Source: an uncultured Verrucomicrobiales bacterium (GTDB taxonomy: Bacteria; Verrucomicrobiota; Verrucomicrobiia; Verrucomicrobiales; Akkermansiaceae). Taken from it: a stretch of DNA of 5,328 nt. The stretch's first letter is position 1, and the number at the start of each line of letters is the position of its first letter. Under the pieces are notes generated by a model. The model was not told where the DNA came from, searched no databases, and worked only from the letters and a program-made list of their open reading frames with translations. The position numbers and the translations under genes were made by a program. Location: positions 1 to 5,328 of the forward strand of contig CALLBE010000140.1 of NCBI GenBank assembly GCA_938001985.1, given 5' to 3'. Positions 1 through 5,328 of the stretch are shown here, in pieces.

Positions 1-914
1 AATTTTGAGAGCACCTTATCGAGTTTGATATCTGGATTTTCAATATACGCCGGCTTGATACAATAATCTCTGATGTTGAGAGCGGAGTCATTCTCTTGTT
101 TGCCCGAAAGCTGGCTCAAGTACATGGAGGTGTCCAAGACCAGTTGTGGTCTGGAAGAGCGGTCAGTGATGATCGCGCGTTTTTCACTATGCTTCCGTAA
201 TGATTGGATAAACTCATAATACTTCATGCTATCAAAAGCAGGGAATGCAATTTCATGAGAGCTGTTGGCTTCGTAAGGGAATTTATAGACGGTTTTGGGG
301 TCGACGATTGAGGAAACTTCATCCAAAGGTCTGTCATCTAAATTTAAAAAGTTAATAGCGCCTAAGCCTTCATTTCTTGAAATCTCAGAATCGTGTTCAC
401 GGATGTGTTGTTTAATAATGATTTCAATGTCTTTTTCCTCAAAATAATTAGGCCCTTCTTTACCAATCCACTTATCGAGCAGGAAGGAGGTGGGTTTGGC
501 GATGGGGTAGAAAAGGACTTGATAGAATTTGATCAATGGCACAAAGGCTGCACCGACGCGCATGGCGTTTCGTGAAAAATATGCTTGCGGAACGATTTCA
601 CCAAAAAAGGTGATAGCCACCGTTGAGAAAAGGAAAGGTCCCCAGACGCCAAATTGAACCAAAGCCGAGTCCGATAATTGTGTTAAAATAACGTTGGCGG
701 CGACATTTCCCCATAAGATAGTGCATAACAAAAGATTCGAATCTTTTCGCATCGCAAGGATTTTGCGAGCGGCTGGTACTCCTTTTTCAGCTTCAGCCTC
801 CAGCCTCAGTCTACCTAAAGAGAAAAATGCTAAGTTTAATCCAGAGAAGGTCGCGGATTGTGTGAGGCAGAGTAATATTCCTAAGAATTGAAGAGTAGAA
901 TCGGTTGAGTTCAT
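1..914 (-). CDS. CNNM/CorC-type membrane protein (DUF21 + CBS region), 3' end cut by window edge
   Basis: The first 304 residues are visible and the C-terminus lies beyond position 1. The N-terminal part matches the DUF21/CNNM transmembrane domain. It has hydrophobic segments at about residues 10-33, 61-80, 89-110 and 120-146, the motif SGLNLAFFSL at 24-33, and GEIVPQA at 105-111 followed by SRNA, which is closer to the GEI-PQA form of CNNM proteins than to typical CorC/HlyC relatives. After an acidic helix (about 158-185), the segment NFLNLDDRPL (188-197) begins the CBS-pair region. That region is poorly conserved: the usual MTPR-type motif is replaced by SSIVDPKTV. The family is linked to magnesium or other divalent cation transport or homeostasis at the inner membrane; the substrate here cannot be told. 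The start ATG at 912-914 gives a good DUF21 N-terminus and leaves a 35 bp gap after lgt, so the gene is probably the third of that operon. No Shine-Dalgarno site is visible. Confidence 0.87.
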   Translation of the reverse strand, partial: MNSTDSTLQFLGILLCLTQSATFSGLNLAFFSLGRLRLEAEAEKGVPAARKILAMRKDSNLLLCTILWGNVAANVILTQLSDSALVQFGVWGPFLFSTVAITFFGEIVPQAYFSRNAMRVGAAFVPLIKFYQVLFYPIAKPTSFLLDKWIGKEGPNYFEEKDIEIIIKQHIREHDSEISRNEGLGAINFLNLDDRPLDEVSSIVDPKTVYKFPYEANSSHEIAFPAFDSMKYYEFIQSLRKHSEKRAIITDRSSRPQLVLDTSMYLSQLSGKQENDSALNIRDYCIKPAYIENPDIKLDKVLSK

Positions 915-949
915 TAAAAGGGGCTGTCTATTTGTAAAGAAGACAATAC

Positions 950-1945
950 TTAGTTGTTTGTTGGCTGAAATTTATTACGACAAGCCCAAAGAATAAAGCC
1001 TAATCCTATTAGAACCATAAATAATGAATAAAATTGCCCTTTGGTTAACTCTCCAATGAGTGCAGAGTCTGGTTCACGGTAGGACTCTCCTAGGATGCGG
1101 AAGCCTGCGTAGGCAATAAAAAATATTCCAGTCAGGATGCCATCTCTTAGGTTTTTAAACATCATGCGAATGGTGAAAAGTATGAGGAATAATCCCAAGC
1201 CTTCCATCGCGGCTTGATATAGCTGAGAGGGGTATCTAGGGACGCAAAACTCTCTCAATATGGATTCAATGGCCGTGTTGGTGCGAGCTTCTTGAATAAG
1301 CCAGTTCAGCTGTGTTGCATAAGTATTCGTGCTGAGAGGCTTGAGTGCGTCCGGGACAAAACTCTGAAGTTGGTAGAGAGCTTCCCAACCGCGATCACCA
1401 CTGTCTTTAGGAACAAACAATTCGCCAGGGAATAACATCCCGGTGTCTTTGTTAGCAACCACCCGACCATAAAGTTCGCCATTGATAAAGTTAGCAATGC
1501 GACCAAAAAAGATTCCCAAAGGAGCCACGACACACAACCCGTCACCAATCCCGGTCCAGCTCAGCTTGTGTCTTTTCGCATACCACAAGGTGTAAAGCAT
1601 CAAGCCGATAATGCCGCCATGGCTGGCCATGCCCCCATCCCAGAACCGAATGAATACAAAAAAGTCATTCATCCATGCATCTAGCCCTTCAGTTGGTAGC
1701 CAGTAGAATAAAAAGTAACCTAATCGACCTCCCAGTAAAACGCCAAACAGTCCTCCCATCACGATGAAATTACTGATTTCAGCTTTTGGGATAGGGTAAC
1801 GGTCAACCTGACGTAAGTATTTTAATAACTCAATAGCTACGATGAAACCCGTTAAGTAAGCCACTCCATACCAGCGAACAGCCAAAGGGCCTAATTCAAA
1901 AATAATAGGGTCCCAGTTATGGAAGTAGGTTGAGATGAAGGGCAT
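950..1945 (-). CDS. lgt: Prolipoprotein diacylglyceryl transferase
   Basis: Lgt is the inner-membrane enzyme that moves the diacylglyceryl group of phosphatidylglycerol to the lipobox cysteine of prolipoproteins, the first step of lipoprotein maturation. The 331-residue product has the whole family pattern: Y26 in RWYG, HGG at 109-111, the Lgt signature GRIANFINGELYGR at 148-161, YPSQLYQ at 238-244, and FRILGE at 282-287 followed by YREPD. H109, R149, N152, R283 and E287 line up with catalytically important residues of E. coli Lgt (H103, R143, N146, R239, E243). Several hydrophobic segments fit the seven-helix topology. The stretch between the signature and YPSQLYQ is about 30 residues longer than in E. 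coli, which accounts for most of the excess over the usual 270-300 residues. The gene lies 10 bp after the coiled-coil gene and 35 bp before the CNNM gene, so the three are probably cotranscribed. The ATG gives a standard N-terminus; the bases before it are pyrimidine-rich, with no Shine-Dalgarno site. Confidence 0.98.
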   Translation of the reverse strand: MPFISTYFHNWDPIIFELGPLAVRWYGVAYLTGFIVAIELLKYLRQVDRYPIPKAEISNFIVMGGLFGVLLGGRLGYFLFYWLPTEGLDAWMNDFFVFIRFWDGGMASHGGIIGLMLYTLWYAKRHKLSWTGIGDGLCVVAPLGIFFGRIANFINGELYGRVVANKDTGMLFPGELFVPKDSGDRGWEALYQLQSFVPDALKPLSTNTYATQLNWLIQEARTNTAIESILREFCVPRYPSQLYQAAMEGLGLFLILFTIRMMFKNLRDGILTGIFFIAYAGFRILGESYREPDSALIGELTKGQFYSLFMVLIGLGFILWACRNKFQPTNN

Positions 1946-1955
1946 GTTGAAAAGG

Positions 1956-2471
1956 TTATGAATTGAGAGAAGCGCTCTGTTCTTCTTCTTTTACAGAACT
2001 GTCGTTGAGATCTTCGTTAGCGGTAACGATACCGGCTGTGTCGAGGTCTAAGTTCTCTGAGTAGCTTTTGACCACCTCCAGTAGCTCCGATAATTTGGCT
2101 TCTTTTTTGAGATAAAGAGCAGCTTGTTTTTGATTTGTTGCCTTGAGTGATTCAATTTCTTGCTCAAGATCAATATTATTAGTCAGGGAGAGCGCTTGCA
2201 CTCGGCTGAGTTCTTGTTGTTCCTCGTTGAGGCGAGCGGTTAAGATCTCTAGGTCAGCAATTTCTTTTTGGAGCTCGCGTTTTTCTTTCTCAAAATTAAT
2301 TTTAACTTCCTCCTCTTTGCCTCGAACGCACAACCACGTCATTAAAGCCCCAATAATCAGACCGACGAACAAGGTGATGTTTACCCATTGGAATAAACCT
2401 GACTCGCCCACAGGTAAAACCTGATAGATTTCAGGAGGTGTGGAGAGCTTGATGGAGGAAATATAACTCAT
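1956..2471 (-). CDS. Hypothetical one-pass membrane protein with long coiled coil
   Basis: I do not recognise a named family. The 171-residue protein starts with about 25 polar residues. One strongly hydrophobic segment follows (about 29-49, WVNITLFVGLIIGALMTWLCV without its final residue being part of any lipobox), then RGK. After that comes a highly charged Glu/Lys/Leu-rich helix from about residue 53 to 140 with heptad-like leucine spacing, typical of a coiled coil. The C-terminus (about 141-171) is acidic, rich in Ser/Asn/Glu and probably disordered. The positive residues just after the membrane segment suggest the coiled coil faces the cytoplasm. C48 lies at the end of the membrane helix and is not a signal-peptidase II site. 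The gene is first in a probable operon, with lgt starting 10 bp after its stop. A role as an envelope scaffold or partner of a membrane complex is possible, but nothing in the sequence proves it. It reads as a real gene because it fills the space up to lgt and has coherent domain structure. Confidence 0.78.
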   Translation of the reverse strand: MSYISSIKLSTPPEIYQVLPVGESGLFQWVNITLFVGLIIGALMTWLCVRGKEEEVKINFEKEKRELQKEIADLEILTARLNEEQQELSRVQALSLTNNIDLEQEIESLKATNQKQAALYLKKEAKLSELLEVVKSYSENLDLDTAGIVTANEDLNDSSVKEEEQSASLNS

Positions 2472-2482
2472 GAAGGCGAATC

Positions 2483-2529
2483 GATCTTGATCTTTTTGCT
2501 GTCTGGTCTTGTATAGATGATCTAAGATC
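2483..2529. repeat. GATC cluster with palindrome GATCTAAGATC
   Basis: Four GATC sites fall within 47 bp (2483, 2489, 2519 and 2526). The last two form an 11 bp palindrome with a central A, GATCTAAGATC at 2519-2529. The string GATCTTTT occurs twice, at 2489-2496 and 2526-2533. The sites sit between the two divergent genes and could be protein-binding or Dam-type methylation sites; no function is shown. Confidence 0.5.
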
Positions 2530-2538
2530 TTTTGAAAG
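2510..2538 (-). promoter_or_regulatory. Candidate promoter for the leftward lgt operon
   Basis: On the minus strand TATACA (2515-2510) matches the -10 consensus at four of six bases. A weak -35, CTTTCA (2538-2533), lies 17 bp upstream and matches at three of six. Transcription would start near 2503, giving a leader of about 30 bases. The match is weak and AT-rich spacers produce such hits by chance; only the position is supportive. Confidence 0.22.
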
Positions 2539-2559
2539 AAGCTTTTTCAAATAAAAGAT
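2527..2559. repeat. Imperfect inverted repeat upstream of sodA
   Basis: The arms ATCTTTT (2527-2533) and AAAAGAT (2553-2559) are perfect complements. Inside them GAAA (2534-2537) pairs with TTTC (2545-2548), leaving the four bases AAAT (2549-2552) bulged. The overlapping pair TTGAAA (2532-2537) and TTTCAA (2545-2550) is an alternative symmetric core with a seven-base centre. This could be an operator for a dimeric regulator, or a hairpin if transcribed. The arms are AT-rich, so chance is not excluded. Confidence 0.5.
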
Positions 2560-2572
2560 AGACTTCAATACT
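2544..2572 (+). promoter_or_regulatory. Candidate promoter for sodA
   Basis: TTTTCA (2544-2549) and AATACT (2567-2572) each match the sigma-70 consensus at four of six bases with 17 bp spacing. A start near 2579 would leave a leader of only about six bases. An alternative -35, TTGAAA at 2532-2537 (five of six), has only poor -10 partners near 2554-2560. Both readings place the promoter on or beside the inverted repeat, which would suit control by a bound protein. Confidence 0.2.
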
Positions 2573-2584
2573 AAATAAAAAATT

Positions 2585-3211
2585 ATGGCACACACATTAC
2601 CAAACTTGGGTTATAACCACGATGCGCTTGAGCCTCATATCGACGCTCAAACGATGGAAATTCATCACAGCAAGCACCACAATACTTATGTGGTGAAATT
2701 AAATGAAGCCATTGCAGGTACGGAGCTGGAAGGTAAATCACTTCTTGAGCTGGTTGAGGGACTCGGTTCATTACCAGCAGACAAGCAAGGTCCCGTGAGA
2801 AATCATGGTGGCGGTCACTTTAACCACAGCCTATTCTGGGAAACACTAACACCAGGTGGCGCTTCTCAGCCATCCGGTGACCTTTTGGCTGCGATCGAAA
2901 GTTCTTTTGGTTCTTTTGATGAGTTTAAAAACGCATTTGCTAATGCCGCAGCAACACGATTTGGTTCAGGTTGGGCATGGTTAGTGGTTAAGCAAGATGG
3001 CACAGTAGCCGTTACTTCAACAGCGAATCAAGACACACCATTAATGGGTGAGGCGATTGGTGCTGAAAAAGCAACCGCGATTCTTGGCATCGATGTTTGG
3101 GAGCACGCTTACTACCTTAACTACCAAAACAGACGCCCTGATTACATCAATGCTTTCTGGAGCGTTGTGAATTGGGATGTAGTGGCTGATAAATTTGCTG
3201 CAGCTAAGTAA
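2585..3211 (+). CDS. sodA: Superoxide dismutase, Mn-type (Fe/Mn SOD family)
   Basis: The enzyme converts superoxide to oxygen and hydrogen peroxide. The 208-residue length is normal and there is no signal peptide, so it acts in the cytoplasm. The N-terminal helical hairpin domain (about 1-90) holds H27 within [10 protein letters not shown], gateway tyrosine Y35 and H81 within [11 protein letters not shown]. The C-terminal alpha/beta domain holds D170 and H174 within [19 protein letters not shown]27, H81, D170 and H174 are the four metal ligands. Manganese preference is indicated by GG before H78 and by Q149 in NQDTPLMG; iron enzymes usually place the active-site glutamine in the N-terminal domain instead. 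Metal choice from sequence is a good guess, not proof, and cambialistic use is possible. The gene stands alone, divergent from the lgt operon and convergent with the pseudopilin block. The ATG lies in an A/T run with no Shine-Dalgarno site; the product begins AHTLPNLGY, the standard family N-terminus, which supports this start. Confidence 0.97.
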   Translation: MAHTLPNLGYNHDALEPHIDAQTMEIHHSKHHNTYVVKLNEAIAGTELEGKSLLELVEGLGSLPADKQGPVRNHGGGHFNHSLFWETLTPGGASQPSGDLLAAIESSFGSFDEFKNAFANAAATRFGSGWAWLVVKQDGTVAVTSTANQDTPLMGEAIGAEKATAILGIDVWEHAYYLNYQNRRPDYINAFWSVVNWDVVADKFAAAK

Positions 3212-3242
3212 GCCTAGGTGAGTTCATCTTACTAACTTTTTT

Positions 3243-3278
3243 AAAAGCTCTCGCTGCGATGGTGGCCAGAGTTTTTTT
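3243..3278. terminator. Weak, probably bidirectional intrinsic terminator
   Basis: CTCT (3248-3251) pairs with AGAG (3268-3271), and AAAA (3243-3246) pairs with the start of the T-run at 3272-3278, leaving G3247 bulged. Seven Ts follow on the plus strand. On the minus strand the corresponding run comes from the bases at 3237-3246, so the element could stop both sodA and the leftward operon ending at 3282. The stem is short and its loop of about 16 bases is long, so efficiency is doubtful. Confidence 0.45.
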
Positions 3279-3281
3279 ATA

Positions 3282-4010
3282 CTATAATTTCCAGCGAAGG
3301 CGTTTCTTTTTAGGAAAAAACTCTAGATAGCTGTAGTTGGTTACCTTTCCGCTATCAGGATTGATGACCTCACGTTTGAGGCGCTCAATGGTGTAGCGGT
3401 CATTTTTTTTCATCACGCTGAGGACTTTGAGACGAGAGATTTTTTTGTTCTGCTTATTAAACCCATCAACTTGCATGAGCGAGCCAGATTCCGGGAGGAT
3501 GGCAATGTCTAAAAAAGCGTAGGAGCCAAGACTGGTAGGGTTAAAAACCCGAACCACTTGAGCGTGTTGCCCTTTGATTTTTACGTGGCGTATGATTTCA
3601 GCCCCCTTATTCCAATAGAGGAAGGGCAAAGTTAAGTCTTCGAGTCTGAAATCTGTATTGCCAATCTTTTGCGTGTATTGGCTGGAGGCCAGTCTTTGTT
3701 TTTTTCCACCGCTGGTGAGTTTCCAAGCTTGTTGATCGGCCTGGGTGATGGCGATTTGATAAGAGTCTTTTGGCCTGTCTGGATGATTGATATTAATTTC
3801 AATCACGCCTTTGTGGGATGAAAACTCAAGCGGTGTTTTTACCCCCTTTTGCCTCAATTGCCCTTCTAGCTCTGTATTTTCTAACGAAATAGCAAGTTTC
3901 ACTCGATCGAGTAGTTCGCTAGCTGTGTAAGCGGAGAGAGAGGAGCTTAATGTCAAAAGTAGAACCGAAAATACCCTGGTGTATTTTTGTAGGGAAGGCA
4001 GGGTATTCAT
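3282..4010 (-). CDS. Secreted LolA-like (outer-membrane lipoprotein-sorting-like) protein
   Basis: The 242-residue product has a signal peptide: a basic N-region (K9, R12), a hydrophobic core VFSVLLLTLSS (13-23) and a likely signal-peptidase I site after SLSA (A27). There is no lipobox cysteine, so it should be soluble in the periplasm. The mature part is rich in alternating beta-type segments. It carries NTDFRLEDLTLPFLYW (118-133) and, near 166-186, FLDIAILPESGSLMQVDGF; both resemble the outer membrane lipoprotein-sorting protein group with the LolA/LolB-like half-barrel. Members are thought to bind lipids or acyl chains, but the exact role is unknown for most. The C-terminus is strongly basic (PKKKRLRWKL, 233-242). 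It follows the pseudopilin gene by 18 bp on the same strand and ends the operon just before the shared terminator. It is not the canonical LolA, since no LolCDE or LolB is nearby. The ATG has GGA directly before it, too close to serve as a ribosome site. Confidence 0.72.
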   Translation of the reverse strand: MNTLPSLQKYTRVFSVLLLTLSSSLSAYTASELLDRVKLAISLENTELEGQLRQKGVKTPLEFSSHKGVIEININHPDRPKDSYQIAITQADQQAWKLTSGGKKQRLASSQYTQKIGNTDFRLEDLTLPFLYWNKGAEIIRHVKIKGQHAQVVRVFNPTSLGSYAFLDIAILPESGSLMQVDGFNKQNKKISRLKVLSVMKKNDRYTIERLKREVINPDSGKVTNYSYLEFFPKKKRLRWKL

Positions 4011-4028
4011 TCCGAATTAGTAGAGGAG

Positions 4029-4925
4029 TTAGTTGGGATAAAAAGTAAACTGATCGATTTTCACATTTCGGAAAATAGAGCCAATGCGCCCTTTTCCTGC
4101 AATCATTTCATCAACAGCCTCCGACCAATCTTCGGTCAGCGTATCCCTTGTTTCAACTAAATCTTCAGAGCTTTTGAGAGGCTCCATTAAGTCAGCCCAA
4201 ATGTCGGGATTGTTGAGTTCCATTTCCTTAACAATCTTGAAGGTGTCGCTGTTTAACGTGGCGATGGTGAGGACGACTGCGGAAGCTCGATTCAAATCGA
4301 GAGAATCGTCATCTTTTTTAACCAAGCCCTGAGTGCCTTGGTTGCGGTTGTCTGTTATGTTTTTCTGAACAAACCGGATATCAAATTTGATCACACCATC
4401 GAATATTTTATTGATGAATTGAGGGTCTAACTTGCTAGGGAAACTGTGCTCTTTCTCTTGAGAATCCTCTTTTTGAAGAAACACATTGGCTTGGTCTGAA
4501 AAGACCAGGTTTCCTTTTTTAATGTCCACTTGAGGTGTGGATGCAAAAACAGTGCCAATACTGCCTTTATACAAGGAGCCCTTGTCCACGAAGTAATGAA
4601 CGAGAGAAATGTCGCGAAGGTTTCGGCCAACTTCTTGGTAGGCTGGTTTTCTTACATAAAAAGAGATTTGATCATTCTCAGAGGAATTGCCTTTTTTTAT
4701 CCAAAAGGGTGCATTGTAGGCCTTTAGTGATTGTCGTAGGTCGTCTTGAAGCGTTGTTGATATCGTTCCTGCTACAACCTGCTGGTCAACTTTAGCATCT
4801 ACACGGGCTATTATTTTAGTCACCCTGGATACGATCGTCATGGTTGCTGTTAAGATACCTGCAATCAATGCTACAGAGACCAGTACTTCAGCAAGAGTGA
4901 AGCCAGCTAAGGGTTTTTTAATCAT
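4029..4925 (-). CDS. Prepilin-type pseudopilin, GspJ / Verru_Chthon cassette C-like
   Basis: The 298-residue protein opens with a short basic leader (MIKKPLAG) and the prepilin peptidase site G8/F9, followed by TLAEV with the conserved glutamate at mature position +5 (E13). A hydrophobic helix runs to about residue 33. After cleavage and N-methylation such proteins join a type IV pilus or type II secretion pseudopilus. The globular part has alternating hydrophobic strands, including the segment RASAVVLTIATLNSDTF (213-229). An acidic helical stretch follows (about 240-275), ending in an FRNVKIDQFTF strand. This layout resembles the Verru_Chthon cassette protein C family of Verrucomicrobiota and, more loosely, the minor pseudopilin GspJ; the choice between them is inference. 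The start is set by the prepilin leader, whose length is typical. The gene begins 4 bp after the upstream pseudopilin-like gene, so the two are almost certainly cotranscribed. No Shine-Dalgarno site is seen. Confidence 0.82.
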   Translation of the reverse strand: MIKKPLAGFTLAEVLVSVALIAGILTATMTIVSRVTKIIARVDAKVDQQVVAGTISTTLQDDLRQSLKAYNAPFWIKKGNSSENDQISFYVRKPAYQEVGRNLRDISLVHYFVDKGSLYKGSIGTVFASTPQVDIKKGNLVFSDQANVFLQKEDSQEKEHSFPSKLDPQFINKIFDGVIKFDIRFVQKNITDNRNQGTQGLVKKDDDSLDLNRASAVVLTIATLNSDTFKIVKEMELNNPDIWADLMEPLKSSEDLVETRDTLTEDWSEAVDEMIAGKGRIGSIFRNVKIDQFTFYPN

Positions 4926-4929
4926 AGTT

Positions 4930-5328
4930 TTATGGGATAATTGGGCTTACTAATTGGAAATATTCTTCCTTGCCGTTATAGCGGGTCTGGGCACTTTTAT
5001 TTTTAGAGGCAGGCCAAAGAGTCTCGATGCGAACATGGTAGTTTTTAAAACGACCGTCACCGCCTTGTTTCGGGTAAACAAAGACCTTAACGTCAAAGTC
5101 GTTGGCGGTTGGTTTTTGACCGTCGGTTAGTTTTTTGCCTGTATTGGAAAGACCCCAAATGGTGAACTTAGTCTCGCCACCACCAGAGACTGGAACTTTA
5201 AAGCGCTCGGAGGGGCCTCCCTTGTAATCTCCCGATAAAAAAGAAGCGCGATTGTCTCGGATCAATTCTTCAACATCAATGGCTACGGCCTTTGAGATCG
5301 AAGCGGCCTTGGTTTTCATAGACAAGTC
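4930..5328 (-). CDS. Probable pseudopilin (PilV / Verru_Chthon cassette B-like), 5' end outside window
   Basis: The reading frame is open to the window edge and codes for 132 visible residues. A TTG at 5325 and an ATG at 5319 lie in frame, but the reading probably continues upstream. The visible part starts with an amphipathic helix (SMKTKAASISKAVAIDVEEL) of the sort that follows the prepilin hydrophobic segment. A loop-rich, Gly/Lys-rich beta domain comes next, with YHVRIETLWPAS (97-108) near the end and a closing FQLVSPIIP. The strand ending in WPA resembles the last strand of PilV- or Verru_Chthon-B-like minor pseudopilins. No cleavage site can be seen, since it would lie beyond position 5328, so the prepilin call rests on the visible helix, the tight 4 bp spacing to the next prepilin gene and the domain style. 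If translation really starts at the ATG, it would be a small protein without a signal, which I think unlikely. Confidence 0.6.
   Translation of the reverse strand, partial: DLSMKTKAASISKAVAIDVEELIRDNRASFLSGDYKGGPSERFKVPVSGGGETKFTIWGLSNTGKKLTDGQKPTANDFDVKVFVYPKQGGDGRFKNYHVRIETLWPASKNKSAQTRYNGKEEYFQLVSPIIP

Larger units (their letters stand above)
2472..2584. promoter_or_regulatory. Divergent intergenic region between coiled-coil gene and sodA
   Basis: This 113 bp AT-rich spacer is the only place in the window from which transcription must start in both directions. It contains four GATC sites and an imperfect inverted repeat (separate entries). No Shine-Dalgarno-like sequence precedes either start: the last bases before the sodA ATG are an A/T run, and those before the leftward ATG are CGCCTTC. 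Which sigma factor or regulator acts here cannot be read from the sequence. Confidence 0.7.

Noticed and set aside
393..891. Two short plus-strand frames (393-575 and 694-891)
   Set aside because: Both are antisense to the CNNM-type gene, whose reading is supported by clear DUF21 motifs across the whole stretch.
1306..1548. Second minus-strand frame of 80 codons inside lgt
   Set aside because: It overlaps the conserved Lgt signature region in another frame and has no recognisable domain; a shadow of lgt.
2325..2390. Cysteine at the end of the membrane helix (C48) as a possible lipobox
   Set aside because: It lies after a full membrane-spanning segment and is followed by RGK, not in a signal-peptidase II context; the N-terminus also lacks a basic leader.
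2143..2424. Plus-strand open frame of 93 codons, Ser-rich
   Set aside because: It lies wholly inside the coiled-coil gene on the other strand; the Ser/Arg-rich product is what the antisense of Glu/Lys-rich codons gives.
2583..2771. Minus-strand frame of 62 codons opposite the start of sodA
   Set aside because: It is fully antisense to the highly conserved SOD N-terminus and has no coherent protein features.
3212..3281. Small RNA or extra gene between sodA and the LolA-like gene
   Set aside because: Only 70 bp remain, and the weak terminator-like hairpin with flanking T-runs explains them.
4084..4795. Several short frames, both strands, within the pseudopilin gene
   Set aside because: The prepilin leader, cleavage site and continuous 298-codon frame on the minus strand account for the region; the others lack any domain signal.
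1..5328. Mobile element, phage, CRISPR or defence system
   Set aside because: No transposase, integrase, repeat array, terminal inverted repeats or nuclease-like genes are present; base use looks even across the window.

Overview
The window is ordinary bacterial chromosome with moderate GC (low to mid 40s by eye). It carries seven protein genes, two of them cut by the window edges, packed at high density with no mobile element, CRISPR array or RNA gene visible. A Verrucomicrobiota host, perhaps near Opitutae/Puniceicoccales, is my best inference. It rests on the prepilin-type pair at the right end, which resembles proteins B and C of the Verru_Chthon cassette, and on the LolA-like protein next to it. 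The two recognisable housekeeping genes (lgt, sodA) do not fix the phylum. None of the six visible starts has a purine-rich Shine-Dalgarno site at normal spacing.

Left block (1-2471, minus strand). Three genes are read leftwards with short gaps (10 bp, then 35 bp). First is a one-pass membrane protein with a long coiled coil (171 aa). Next is lgt, the prolipoprotein diacylglyceryl transferase. Last is a CNNM/CorC-type membrane protein (DUF21 plus degenerate CBS region) that runs off the left edge. This looks like one envelope-related operon, starting in the intergenic region 2472-2584.

Centre (2472-3281). The divergent intergenic region holds an imperfect inverted repeat and four GATC sites, including one short palindrome, so it probably carries promoters and control sites for both directions. 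sodA, a cytoplasmic Mn-type superoxide dismutase, is the only plus-strand gene. It ends against the convergent right block, and a weak hairpin flanked by T-runs on both strands lies between them.

Right block (3282-5328, minus strand). A prepilin-like protein (N-terminus outside the window) is followed 4 bp later by a protein with a clear prepilin cleavage site and GspJ/Verru_Chthon-C-like features. After a further 18 bp comes a secreted LolA-like (outer-membrane lipoprotein-sorting-like) protein. The coupling of pseudopilins to a LolA-fold protein is the most interesting arrangement here, because it hints at a trans-envelope assembly or secretion apparatus with its own periplasmic carrier. 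That function is inference; the sequence shows only co-orientation and tight spacing.
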